Shown piece after piece: positions 35,363 through 44,288 of a stretch of 64,000 nucleotides of DNA. The translations under genes and the position numbers were made by a program. How positions within the stretch are numbered: position 1 is the first letter of the stretch; each line of letters opens with the position of its first letter. The notes beneath the pieces were generated by a model, which saw only the letters and a list, made by a program, of their open reading frames with translations, was not told the DNA's origin and did not search any database. The DNA lies in assembly GCA_028820635.1 (NCBI GenBank), contig JAPPIG010000118.1:124001-188000 (forward strand), read 5' to 3'. Source of the DNA: Candidatus Poribacteria bacterium (GTDB lineage Bacteria > Poribacteria > WGA-4E > WGA-3G).

Positions 35363-36208
35363 ATGACGAGCGCGTTTGCACCAGGCAACATCTCGTGTGT
35401 TTTTAAAATAATTCCGCATACTGATCCGGCACGTATGCATTCTCTCGGCATGGGTTTCACCGTAAGAGAAGGAATAGAAGTTACCGTTTCTGAACATAAT
35501 GAAACAAAGGTGCTGTTTAACGGTGAGGACATCAATTTTCCTACTGTCCGCGCTGTTGTAAACAGGTTAACTCAAGATAAAGAAATCGCAGGTCTAAAAG
35601 TAAATCTTACGTCTCCGCTCCCTTTGGGTTGTGGCTTCGGCTTGAGTGGTGCTGCTGCGCTTGCTACAGCGTACGCACTGAACGAGTTAATAGAGACACA
35701 TAAAGAAAATGAAGAACTCGCAATGATCGCGCATGTGGCTGAAGTTGAAAATCGAACAGGGTTAGGTGATGTCTGCTCACAATATCATGGAGGATGTCTC
35801 GTGAAGTTGAAGGAAGGCGCGCCATTAGTTGCTGACAAGTTGCCAATTCCCGAACAACCTATCTATTATCGTTACTTTGGACCAATTCAAACGAGCGAAG
35901 TCCTCAGAAACAAGGAACAAACGAAACGTATCAACCGTGCTGCGGATACTGCGTTAGCCGCGCTGCAAAGACTTACACATACGCCGTCGAATCCTGAACT
36001 TTTTAATGCATGTTTTGCAGTAGCCAAACAATTTTCAGTAGAAAGCGGTTTACTGAGCGATAAGCGGGTCATAAACACAATTGCACAGATTGAAGCATTA
36101 GGTGGTGTAGCGTCAATGATTATGTTGGGAAACGGAGTTTTCAGCACACATGCGTTTGATGGCGCAATAGAGACACAACTCTCTAAAAACCCTGTACGAC
36201 TCATCTAA
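35363..36208 (+). CDS. Pantoate kinase-like GHMP kinase (archaeal-type CoA pathway)
   Basis: GHMP-superfamily kinase of 281 residues resembling archaeal pantoate kinase. The protein opens with SAFAPGNISCVF, the GHMP phosphate loop is SPLPLGCGFGLSGAAALATA (about 84-103), and AEVENRTGLGDVCSQYHGGC is the characteristic central motif; the DIVA/GLGD segment and following GG are shared with pantoate kinases. In archaea the enzyme phosphorylates pantoate in CoA synthesis, ahead of phosphopantothenate synthetase; bacteria normally phosphorylate pantothenate instead. AAGGAG precedes the ATG. No phosphopantothenate synthetase is adjacent. The assignment is strong for GHMP kinase and good for pantoate kinase; the pathway claim is an inference. 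Confidence 0.75.
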   Translation: MTSAFAPGNISCVFKIIPHTDPARMHSLGMGFTVREGIEVTVSEHNETKVLFNGEDINFPTVRAVVNRLTQDKEIAGLKVNLTSPLPLGCGFGLSGAAALATAYALNELIETHKENEELAMIAHVAEVENRTGLGDVCSQYHGGCLVKLKEGAPLVADKLPIPEQPIYYRYFGPIQTSEVLRNKEQTKRINRAADTALAALQRLTHTPSNPELFNACFAVAKQFSVESGLLSDKRVINTIAQIEALGGVASMIMLGNGVFSTHAFDGAIETQLSKNPVRLI

Positions 36209-36258
36209 AATAGAAGTTTTACGTCTTATACTTAACCATCTCGTTAGCTGGAGTTGCA

Positions 36259-38235
36259 ATGAAAACGAAAGTTACAGTTTTCTTAGCGTTTTTTGTGGTC
36301 TCTTCGGCCTTCTGTGCGGTGGATATTGAGGATGTGACGTTTGGATTCAAAAATGGATATAAGGCGGGAAAATGGACACCTTTGGGTGTTACCGTGCGGA
36401 GTCAGAATGAACCCAATACATTTAACGGAGAGCTTGTCGTTGAGGTTCGTGACTTTTCTTCTGATAAATCTATTTACCGTTATGCTACTCCGCTACAACT
36501 GAGTAAAACTGATCTGAAACATAAAAAACTCTATATCTACTGTCCCAAAAATGCCATAAAACTTTTCATTCAAGTGGTGCGAACAAGAGGAGACGATAAA
36601 GAAATTGAGATTGTCAATTCAGAACCAAGTGCTACACAAGAATTCTCACTACCGACACCTATACAACACAAAGACTATTTCTTGTTGGTATTAGCACCGA
36701 GCGGAGACAAACTAAAAAAAAATATTGACAAAAAACAATTGGATGACGATGGCATACAAACACACATCAGATACCTTCCGAATTCAAACGCATTACCAAC
36801 ACGATGGGTAGGTTATAGTGCAGTTGATCTGATGATTATTCGTGAAGTATCACTCACTGAAAGACGCATTTCTAAACAACAGCAAATAGCACTTTTAGAA
36901 TGGGTGCAGCGTGGGGGAACACTTATTGTATCAGGCGGGAGTGCTTTTCGTTACCTGAAAAGTAGTTTTATTGAGCAATATCTTCCGGTCAAATTGATAC
37001 GTGAAGAAACAATTGATAAGGTGCCGCCTCCTTTGCAACAACGATTTGGACTTAATACATTATCTGAATCCAGCACCACAAACAATGTAATTGCTGCATT
37101 CAAGAACATTCATTTTGAACCAAAACCTGAATATCGCACTTTGCTCGGGGCAGATGAACATATTTACATCGCGAAACGAAACTTTGGAAGTGGACAGATT
37201 ATATGTTTGGCGTTTGATTACAATGCACCACCATTTTCAGATCTGAAAGCAGGAGAAACCTTTTGGCGTTGGCTACTCAAAACACACGGAAAATCGTCAA
37301 GACTATTTGCTGAGCAATATGCGCCATTTCGGCAACACGAAAACAAGATTCATAAGCAGTTTCTGTCAAGAATGCCAACACAGATTCCACTAATAAAATT
37401 TTTGGCGGTCATATTACCGATATATCTACTCGGTTTTGGCGGATTTCTCCTCTATTGTGGGAAACGTGGGCAATTTTCACAAAAAAGAAATTTAAGATAT
37501 TGGCTTGGAGGATTGATTTTTGTTCTCGTATCTGTTAGTGCAATTGGTGTTGCGCGAGCAGTCTTACCAAAAAAAATAGAGACAGATCGGTTTTCAATAC
37601 TATCAGTCTATCCTGAACAGAAAAATGTACATTTACAAAGTTATGTCTCGCTTAGGACTACAGCACGCACCAAAACTTCAGTTGAGATGGCGCAAAATAC
37701 TTTTATTCGTCCTTTAAGAAATGAAAGTGTTGCTAAACCCTCAAAATTCTTTCAAGGTTCACCGTTTCAACTACAAGATGTCTCTTTAGAACCGTGGAGT
37801 CCTAGTACTTATGTGAAAGAAACATTTTTCCCGTTGGATACGCAACAATCTCAAATAACACTTGAAAATGCCTGGAGAATTACGGGAGAAGAGGCAACTC
37901 ATTTGGGAAAAATCACACTTGGTAGTAGTGATTTATGGTCATCAGAGTCACCAAGTAAAACGATAAATAAAATACCTCCGCACGAAGGGCTTGAAGGGAC
38001 TCGAAAAACGTTCGCACAAATTTTACAGCGAGAAGGTTTACTACTATATTTATTAAAACCTGAAAACGCACTTACGATTGATAAAGTTCAAAACCGCACG
38101 GTATTAATTGGATGGACTTCGCAGTTAGGGCAGGTTTCAACAACGATTCCACTCATGTCAGTAGGCGAGAATATTACTGTAACTGGTGAAACGTTAGTTA
38201 TTATGTATCTTGATGAAAAAGATAAAGGGATGTAA
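36259..38235 (+). CDS. Large membrane protein with exported N-terminus, glutamine amidotransferase-like fold
   Basis: A 658-residue protein: signal peptide (about 1-20), an exported N-terminal half starting with DIEDVTFGFKNGYKAGKWTP, a section resembling a class I glutamine amidotransferase-like fold (SAVDLMIIRE, then QQIALLEWVQRGGTLIVSGG near 210-235, GSGQIICLAFDYNAPPF near 312), then two membrane segments at about 378-398 and 417-437, and a C-terminal half with no family I recognise. Such proteins occur in operons with Bat-like or gliding/exporter ATPases. An ABC ATPase lies two genes downstream without its own permease, so a partner role is conceivable. I cannot state a function. Confidence 0.65.
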   Translation: MKTKVTVFLAFFVVSSAFCAVDIEDVTFGFKNGYKAGKWTPLGVTVRSQNEPNTFNGELVVEVRDFSSDKSIYRYATPLQLSKTDLKHKKLYIYCPKNAIKLFIQVVRTRGDDKEIEIVNSEPSATQEFSLPTPIQHKDYFLLVLAPSGDKLKKNIDKKQLDDDGIQTHIRYLPNSNALPTRWVGYSAVDLMIIREVSLTERRISKQQQIALLEWVQRGGTLIVSGGSAFRYLKSSFIEQYLPVKLIREETIDKVPPPLQQRFGLNTLSESSTTNNVIAAFKNIHFEPKPEYRTLLGADEHIYIAKRNFGSGQIICLAFDYNAPPFSDLKAGETFWRWLLKTHGKSSRLFAEQYAPFRQHENKIHKQFLSRMPTQIPLIKFLAVILPIYLLGFGGFLLYCGKRGQFSQKRNLRYWLGGLIFVLVSVSAIGVARAVLPKKIETDRFSILSVYPEQKNVHLQSYVSLRTTARTKTSVEMAQNTFIRPLRNESVAKPSKFFQGSPFQLQDVSLEPWSPSTYVKETFFPLDTQQSQITLENAWRITGEEATHLGKITLGSSDLWSSESPSKTINKIPPHEGLEGTRKTFAQILQREGLLLYLLKPENALTIDKVQNRTVLIGWTSQLGQVSTTIPLMSVGENITVTGETLVIMYLDEKDKGM

Positions 38236-38271
38236 TCTCACGCTATACTGTAGGCGGTGAGAGGTGAATAG

Positions 38272-39207
38272 ATGGATGTGCTATCACTCGGAATTTTTGT
38301 CGTTGATGTGCTTGGCAGACCGATAGATCGTTTTCCTGAAAAAGGCAAACTGGAATTATTTGATCAATTGGAAATCCATGGCGGTGGTTGTGCCAATAAC
38401 ACAGCAATTGCGCTCTCACGACTCGGTGTCTCTGTTGGTGCTATGGGTAAAATCGGCAACGACCATTTTGGGAATTTAATTCTGCAAACCCTTACAGAAA
38501 ATCGGGTTGACACAGCAGGCATGCAACAGGACGTAAACGCGAACACCTCCTTTACATTCGTGGCGATCGCTTCCGATGGCGAACGGAGTTTCTGCCATTA
38601 TATCGGTGCGAATGGCGAATTGAGTGAAGACGATCTCAATTGGGACGTAATTCAAACTGCTAAAATACTACACATTGCAGGTGCGCTTGTTATGCCCAAA
38701 TTCGATGGGCAACCCATGGCGAATGTCCTCCAAAAAGCAAAAACATTAGGAATAACGACTTCACTTGATACCGCATGGGACGCAACGGGAAAATGGCTGG
38801 AAACGTTGGAACCTTGTTTGCCATTCGTTGACATCTTCCTACCGAGTTTAACCGAAGCAGAACATCTCGCAGGCACATCTGAGCTGCGCGGAATCTCCAA
38901 ATTTTTGAGGAACTACGGTATCAGCACTATTGGAATAAAAATGGGGGAACGCGGTAGTTATGTATCAACTCCTGAGGAAGAACTCTTTGTCCCCGCATAT
39001 TCTGTAAATGTTGTTGACGCGACCGGTGCAGGCGATGCTTATGTAGCAGGTTTTCTCGCTGGAACGGTAAAGAAGTGGGATCTTAAAACAACAACCGAAC
39101 TGGCATCAGCAACCGGAGCCGCATGTGTAACTGCTATCGGAACCACCGCAGGTATCCAAAACCTTGAAGAAACCATGAAAATCTGTAAAGGTAACACAGT
39201 ACTGTAA
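38272..39207 (+). CDS. PfkB/ribokinase-family sugar kinase
   Basis: Carbohydrate or nucleoside kinase of 311 residues, cytoplasmic. The substrate-binding GGCANNTAIALSRLGVSVGA is near 37-57, the anion-hole and catalytic motif DATGAGDAYVAGF is near 245-257 with Asp as the base, and SLDTAWDATGKW lies in between. The substrate cannot be told, but ribokinase-like and sugar-acid kinases are the nearest types. GAGGTGAATAG precedes the ATG. It sits between the membrane protein and the ABC ATPase with short gaps (37 and 23 bases), so the three may be one transcript. Confidence 0.9.
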   Translation: MDVLSLGIFVVDVLGRPIDRFPEKGKLELFDQLEIHGGGCANNTAIALSRLGVSVGAMGKIGNDHFGNLILQTLTENRVDTAGMQQDVNANTSFTFVAIASDGERSFCHYIGANGELSEDDLNWDVIQTAKILHIAGALVMPKFDGQPMANVLQKAKTLGITTSLDTAWDATGKWLETLEPCLPFVDIFLPSLTEAEHLAGTSELRGISKFLRNYGISTIGIKMGERGSYVSTPEEELFVPAYSVNVVDATGAGDAYVAGFLAGTVKKWDLKTTTELASATGAACVTAIGTTAGIQNLEETMKICKGNTVL

Positions 39208-39229
39208 GTGCAAAATAGGAATTCACTTC

Positions 39230-40159
39230 ATGAATGATGCTGCAATCGTTCAAACAGAAAACTTATCTAAATGGTACGGCGAAGTGATGGGGGTGAATGA
39301 TGTCACACTAACCATTCACCCTGGAATTACCGGTTTGCTTGGCCCTAATGGTGCAGGTAAAACGACTCTACTGAAATTAATGACAGGTCAACTCAAACCC
39401 AACCAAGGGGGTATCACTGTCCTAAATCAACATGTTTGGAACAACTATCTCCTAACGCAGCGTGTCGGTTACTGCCCAGACATTGAATTAGCCTACCAAT
39501 TTATGACCGGTTTTGAGTTTATCTCTTTTTTCGCAACTTTGAGTGGATTTGAAACAACAGAAGCAGAATCGCGATGCCTTAAAGTGCTTGAAACAGTGGA
39601 TATGCTTTCAGCAAAGGACAAACCAATTGCATCCTACAGTAAAGGGATGCGACAGCGTATAAAACTTGCACAAGCACTCGTGCATGATCCGGAACTCCTT
39701 TTTCTGGACGAACCGCTTACCGGACTTGACCCAATCGGTAGGCGACATGTCATGAATTTGCTCTTAGAACTCGCACAACAGGGAATCAGCATGATTGTTT
39801 CAAGCCATATCCTCTATGAGATAGAGGCAGTAACAGAGACGATCCTACTTATCCATCAGGGACGAATCCTTGCAGAAGGCACTATCTCCGACATCCGCGA
39901 ACTGATTGATGAACACCCGCATAAGGTCTTCCTGAATGCCGACGAACCGCGCCGTTTAGCACAAGTCTGTCTCCCGTTTGAGGATATTCTCAGCGTTACT
40001 TTCGGAGATGGTACGGGTGATGTTATCATTGAAACAGCAAAACCAGATTCTTTTTACGCCCGCCTTCCCCAAATTCTCATTGAAAACGAATTGAACGTCT
40101 CCCAACTCTACTCTCCCGATGACAACCTCTCTGCGGTGTTTAAGTATTTAGTCGGATAA
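39230..40159 (+). CDS. ABC-2 type transporter ATP-binding protein
   Basis: ATPase of 309 residues of the multidrug/gliding (CcmA/GldA-like) group. Walker A GPNGAGKTT is near 38-46, the signature region YSKGMRQRIKLAQALVHDPE precedes Walker B LLFLDEPLTGLDP, and the switch His is in VSSHILYEIE. The C-terminal extension after residue 220 is typical for ABC-2 exporters. The permease expected next to it is absent: upstream is a PfkB kinase and downstream an ECF-WD40 gene. Possibly the membrane protein at 36259-38235 or a distant permease is its partner. The transported substrate is unknown. Confidence 0.88.
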   Translation: MNDAAIVQTENLSKWYGEVMGVNDVTLTIHPGITGLLGPNGAGKTTLLKLMTGQLKPNQGGITVLNQHVWNNYLLTQRVGYCPDIELAYQFMTGFEFISFFATLSGFETTEAESRCLKVLETVDMLSAKDKPIASYSKGMRQRIKLAQALVHDPELLFLDEPLTGLDPIGRRHVMNLLLELAQQGISMIVSSHILYEIEAVTETILLIHQGRILAEGTISDIRELIDEHPHKVFLNADEPRRLAQVCLPFEDILSVTFGDGTGDVIIETAKPDSFYARLPQILIENELNVSQLYSPDDNLSAVFKYLVG

Positions 40160-40163
40160 ATTA

Positions 40164-40315
40164 TACCATTTTATTAAATAAGATGCCATTATTGAGATGT
40201 TCTTGTAGGAGCGACCTCCTGGTCGCGACCAGGAGGTCGCTCCTACAGAAGAAAGATATTTCAATAAACAATAATGGCTCGCTTCCATTATGAAATATTT
40301 TTTTTTGAATTGGTA
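40164..40315. repeat. Repeat element with 44-base perfect palindrome
   Basis: The outer bases TACCATTTTATT and (inverted) TACCAATTCAAA resemble the ends of the element at 8866-9037. Inside, CCATTATTG and CAATAATGG form an inner inverted pair, and the centre at 40204-40247 is a perfect 44-base palindrome with arms of the TGTAGGAGCGACCTCC type. This is the same REP-like family as in the MITE at 2735-2871. The element lies between the ABC ATPase stop and the ECF-WD40 gene. Confidence 0.7.
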
Positions 40316-40433
40316 TTATTTTTTTTCGAGCATCCACATTTTTTACAAAATTATGTAACCATTTCGCACCTAACCAGCGTCATTCTATATTGATAGAAGA
40401 TTAAGCAATCTACCATTTCTTTTGAGGTGTCTG

Positions 40434-43430
40434 ATGAAATCTAACGATGTTGAACTGATACACCGCATCCTCGCAGGTGATGAAACCGCCTTCGTAGATT
40501 TGGTGAACAAATATCAAAAGCAGGTGCATGCACTCGCTTGGCGCAAAATAGGCGATTTCCACATTGCTGAGGAAATTACACAGGACACCTTCCTCAAAGT
40601 TTATCAGAAACTGTCAACCTTGAAAAATCCAAATCAGTTCTCTGGTTGGCTCTATGTAATCGCAACTCGCCAATGTCTCTCATGGCTTCGTAAGAAACGG
40701 ATTGAAACTGAATCGTTAGAAGACACTGACACCGAGTGGATAGATGAGACAGCATATTCCCGATATGTCGCTGAGGAACATGCGAAGGCTACGACAGAGG
40801 CACAACGCGAGGTGGTGAAAAAGCTTCTTGCAAAACTGAAAGAGAGTGAACGCACGGTGATGACACTTCATTATTTAGGTGAAATGACGGTTGAAGAGAT
40901 CAGTAGATTTTTAGGTGTATCTACAAGTGCGATCAAGATCCGTCTTCATCGTGCACGACAACGTCTAAAAAAGGAGGAACCGATGATTAGAGAAGCACTT
41001 AGCAACTTCCAACTATCCCCAAACCTTACCGACAATATCATGCAAAAGGTCGAACATATCAAACCCGCTGCACCATCAGGGAGTAAACCTTTAGCGCCGT
41101 GGGCAATAGGCGCGGCAAGTATTACCTTAATCGTGTTAATGCTCGGATTAGGCAGCCAACACTTAGCGCGTTTCCAGCAACCCTTCAGTTTTGATGCCAC
41201 CGCAGAAATGAAGATTGATATTATTGACGCACCAATAGTCGCGAACCTTGAGTCCAAACCTGATATGCGAACGCAAATCGGAAGTGTTATTGCATTAGAT
41301 AAACTCGATAATTCTGAACAACAACCTAACAATGTGCCTGCAGTAATTGCGGAAGCACAAGCAAACGAAACAGTGGAAGATTTTACAAAATGGGAACTAC
41401 CGAAAGAAGCGAAAGCACGTTTTGGGAAAGGCGGAATTAATGTGCTTCAATTCTCACCAGATGGTAGGCAACTCGCGGTAGGCAGTAGTATCGGTGTTTG
41501 GCTTTATGATGTAGAGACTGGTAAAGAACTGTCCATGTTCCCCGGTAAGTGCAAATCCATTGCCTTTTCGCCAGAGGGTCGTTTCCTTGCAAATAGTGTT
41601 GGCGGTCAGGAGTTCCAGTTGTGGGAAGTAGCTACCGGACAGAAAGTGGTAATCACAGGTCATTTTCCGAAAGTCTCAGTATTGCGATTCTCTGAAGATG
41701 GCAAAACACTATTCGCTTTGAGTGACAAGGGAGACTCAATCAGTCAGTTAGATGTTAAAACAAGAAAAGGAAATGTGAAGAATATTGAGGAACAAACAAA
41801 AGCGAATTCTGCGGTTCTTTTGGCTCTCACACATGATAAATTTGCGGTGGTTAGAATAAGAACTGATATTGAGCTATGGGACACAACGACCGGCGAAATA
41901 CTGTCTACACTCAAGGGAAACATGAGTGTTTTGGCTTTGGAATTTTCACCTGATGGTAAACGTCTCGCGAGCGCAGGTATGAGTAGTGATAGCAAAGTCA
42001 CATTACAAATATGGGATACAGAAAGCAGGAAACAATTATGGGATGCCGAAAGCAAGGAATCAACCAGCGACAAACCATTCACGGGGTGGGTCAACGCATT
42101 AGCATTCTCTCCGGACGGAAAAATGCTGGCAAGTGGAGGCACCGATAAAATAGTGCAGTTGTGGGATTCCGCAACCGGTAAACCTCTCGCTACTTTCACA
42201 GGGCATACTAACGGTATTACCGCACTAACGTTTTCACCACATAATCACACACTTGCAAGTGGGAGTGCAGACGGCACAGTCCAGTTTTGGAATATCAAGA
42301 CACAAAATCCGTCACCTATCCATATCACCGGACACACAATGCAGGTAGAAACAGCGACTTTTTTTAAAGATAACACCACACTTGCAACTGTGACGCATGA
42401 CGGGGTTATTAACTTATGGGATGTCAAAACATCACAAAAAACCGATACCAAAATATTACGAAAAACTGATCTCTACTTTAGACCAGATCAAGATAGAAAA
42501 CACCAATATTGGTTGTCGACTGCAGCGTTTTCATCTGATGGAACAAAGATCATTTGTACTGGTGTAGAAGGTAATAGACTCTTCTCAGGTTCCGCTAATA
42601 CTGCGTATACACCGGATCTCTCAGTTCGTCTGAGTGATGTTAGGACAGGACATGATCTGCAGACTATGGCTGCGGCAGGAGGTGCTTCATCCTCAACTTT
42701 TTCATCTGATGGAAAAACGGTGGCATTCGGCGATTCGGATAAGATTCTTGTGTGGAACACGGAGACAGGTGAGAATTTTGATATATCTCTCGATATGTTA
42801 TCTCTCGATATATCTCACTTAGATCAAAATGATATTGACAAGTTATCTGACCAACATAAGTCAGAAATCAGTACATTTAAGCCTAATATTAGTGCTTTGG
42901 TTTTTTCACCGGACGGTGAAAAACTTATTAGTGGAACCAAGGGCGGAAAGGTCCAGATGTGGGATGCGAAAACTGGAGTTCCGTTAGTACGCCTCTTTGT
43001 GGGAGAGGAACCTACAGTAGAAGGCACTCCCCCTAATATTCATATCGCCTATCAGGAACATATTCGAACATTGGCATTCTCACCAAATGGCAATTTGATT
43101 GCTATAGCAAGTAACAGACGAATCCATTTGTTACGTTTGTTGGCAGGTCATAGACATTCCCTTCTTAAAGAAATTCCGCATGGTGCCTATGCGTTAGTAT
43201 TTTCACCAGATAACACTTCGCTTGTTATCGGACGTAGTAATAGTAAAATTGAGTTATGGAACTTGGAAACAGAAGACAAACCCACTACACTTGATGGACA
43301 CACTGCGACAGTGAAAACGTTGGTGTTCTCACCTGATGGTAAAACACTTGTTAGCACGGGGCAAGATGGTACAATTCTTTTGTGGGATTGGGATGAAGTC
43401 CTCAAAAGTTTTGACCGAGAGGAAAAATAA
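40434..43430 (+). CDS. ECF sigma factor fused through a membrane segment to a WD40 propeller
   Basis: A 998-residue fusion. Residues 1-180 are an ECF-type sigma factor: region 2 (AFVDLVNKYQKQVHALAWRK and ITQDTFLKVYQKL) and region 4 (TVMTLHYLGEMTVEEISRFL then SAIKIRLHRARQRLKKE). A linker leads to one hydrophobic segment (about 221-240), and from about 335 onward come at least a dozen WD40 repeats with the FSPDGKxLASGG...LWD pattern (SPDGKMLASGGTDKIVQLWD and many more), probably two propellers. The topology suggests cytoplasmic sigma and external or periplasmic sensor. Such sigma factors with C-terminal extensions are known from Planctomycetes and Poribacteria. ATG follows TTGAGGTG; an in-frame TTG upstream lies inside that site. 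No anti-sigma gene is near. Confidence 0.9.
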   Translation: MKSNDVELIHRILAGDETAFVDLVNKYQKQVHALAWRKIGDFHIAEEITQDTFLKVYQKLSTLKNPNQFSGWLYVIATRQCLSWLRKKRIETESLEDTDTEWIDETAYSRYVAEEHAKATTEAQREVVKKLLAKLKESERTVMTLHYLGEMTVEEISRFLGVSTSAIKIRLHRARQRLKKEEPMIREALSNFQLSPNLTDNIMQKVEHIKPAAPSGSKPLAPWAIGAASITLIVLMLGLGSQHLARFQQPFSFDATAEMKIDIIDAPIVANLESKPDMRTQIGSVIALDKLDNSEQQPNNVPAVIAEAQANETVEDFTKWELPKEAKARFGKGGINVLQFSPDGRQLAVGSSIGVWLYDVETGKELSMFPGKCKSIAFSPEGRFLANSVGGQEFQLWEVATGQKVVITGHFPKVSVLRFSEDGKTLFALSDKGDSISQLDVKTRKGNVKNIEEQTKANSAVLLALTHDKFAVVRIRTDIELWDTTTGEILSTLKGNMSVLALEFSPDGKRLASAGMSSDSKVTLQIWDTESRKQLWDAESKESTSDKPFTGWVNALAFSPDGKMLASGGTDKIVQLWDSATGKPLATFTGHTNGITALTFSPHNHTLASGSADGTVQFWNIKTQNPSPIHITGHTMQVETATFFKDNTTLATVTHDGVINLWDVKTSQKTDTKILRKTDLYFRPDQDRKHQYWLSTAAFSSDGTKIICTGVEGNRLFSGSANTAYTPDLSVRLSDVRTGHDLQTMAAAGGASSSTFSSDGKTVAFGDSDKILVWNTETGENFDISLDMLSLDISHLDQNDIDKLSDQHKSEISTFKPNISALVFSPDGEKLISGTKGGKVQMWDAKTGVPLVRLFVGEEPTVEGTPPNIHIAYQEHIRTLAFSPNGNLIAIASNRRIHLLRLLAGHRHSLLKEIPHGAYALVFSPDNTSLVIGRSNSKIELWNLETEDKPTTLDGHTATVKTLVFSPDGKTLVSTGQDGTILLWDWDEVLKSFDREEK

Positions 43431-43564
43431 ATATGTGAATTCGGAAAAAGATTTAGGGTTATAGAGAAAGTGGTGCCTCCTTGACTTGCTGGCGTTGTGT
43501 AAATAGTTTTATTGACGGGATACAAGAAGCGTGTTATAATAATCCGGCAAACAATCAGTGTTCA

Positions 43565-43700
43565 ACACGTGTTTGTACTTGTATTATCCGGTTGTAGGTT
43601 CGACTCCTATCATCGGCGGGTGGCCGGGGATAATGCACGTGTGTTACCCCGTCAAGCAGGTTCGACTCCTGCGTGGGCGGGTGCCAGGGGTAACGCACGT
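43565..43700. repeat. Tandem tRNA T-arm-like hairpin units inside long inverted repeats
   Basis: Two adjacent units share a T-stem-loop resembling tRNA: GTAGG-TTCGACT-CCTAT at 43594-43610 and GCAGG-TTCGACT-CCTGC at 43656-43672, each followed by a GGCGGGTG sequence. Each is enclosed by an outer inverted repeat; for the second, ACGTGTGTTACCCC (43637-43650) pairs with GGGGTAACGCACGT (43687-43700), and for the first ACACGTG (43565-43571) pairs with CACGTGT (43636-43642). The 5' half and anticodon arm of a tRNA are missing. The rest of the 43431-43802 spacer holds no gene that I can support. Confidence 0.65.
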
Positions 43701-43802
43701 CCTACGGGAAGACGAAAAACCCCGCACTTTACAAAAGAAAATCAATTGTTGTGTTTCACGGTGTCTGCTGGTTGTTATACATTACATCATGAGGAGGCAG
43801 CA

Positions 43803-44144
43803 ATGCCATCCAAAAAGAAAAAAGAAAAAACCGCAAACGAAAATATCAAGGGTGGTGCAGAGGCTTACACACCAACGCGTATAGAATGGCTCTGTGTAGA
43901 ACTCAATAGCTTAAGTTTTTTCGATTGGCGGACTGAAGACGTTGGATTACATGCAATGTTTGTTCCCAAAACCGGGGATCCTGATACGGTGTTGGTAAAG
44001 TTCACATTCACCGATAACGTAGATGCGGATTCTAAAAACGCCCTTATTCGCATGGCGAAGGATGTGATAAAACACTACGCGTGCACTCGTGGTTGGGATA
44101 CGTGGCTCAAAATGGAAGTAAAAATTGAAATGCACGAAGAATAA
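43803..44144 (+). CDS. Unknown 113-residue protein
   Basis: Begins at ATG after GAGGAGGCAGC, a strong ribosome site, so I reject the longer frame that runs through the tRNA-arm repeats. The N-terminus is very basic (SKKKKEKTANENIKGG), followed by a compact domain with YTPTRIEWLCVELNSLSFFD and VKFTFTDNVDADSKNALIRM in an alternating strand/helix pattern. No family recognised. A gene of unrelated sequence but similar style follows in the same direction, so the two may form an operon. No function is proposed. Confidence 0.7.
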   Translation: MPSKKKKEKTANENIKGGAEAYTPTRIEWLCVELNSLSFFDWRTEDVGLHAMFVPKTGDPDTVLVKFTFTDNVDADSKNALIRMAKDVIKHYACTRGWDTWLKMEVKIEMHEE

Positions 44145-44288
44145 CCCACAACTGATACTACGGAAGGGAAGATTTGACGAAAGCTGGATCGCGATTGGAA
44201 ACTTTAGGGACATACATTATTTTGTCGTTAAAAAGTGATTGTTTTAGTGCGGACTATCTATCCTATTTATAGAAGGAGTTATCTAATA

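Noticed and set aside
36259-40159. A complete Gld-type ABC exporter
   Set aside because: No ABC-2 permease is present; the membrane protein is not a recognisable GldF or GldG, and a PfkB kinase intervenes.
43594-43672. One or two tRNA genes
   Set aside because: Only the T arms fit; no matching 5' acceptor strand, D arm or anticodon arm can be found upstream at the right distance.
43512-43802. Open frame running from 43512 through the T-arm repeats into the 113-residue gene
   Set aside because: The strong ribosome site GAGGAGG lies just before the ATG at 43803, and the upstream part merely translates structured repeats.
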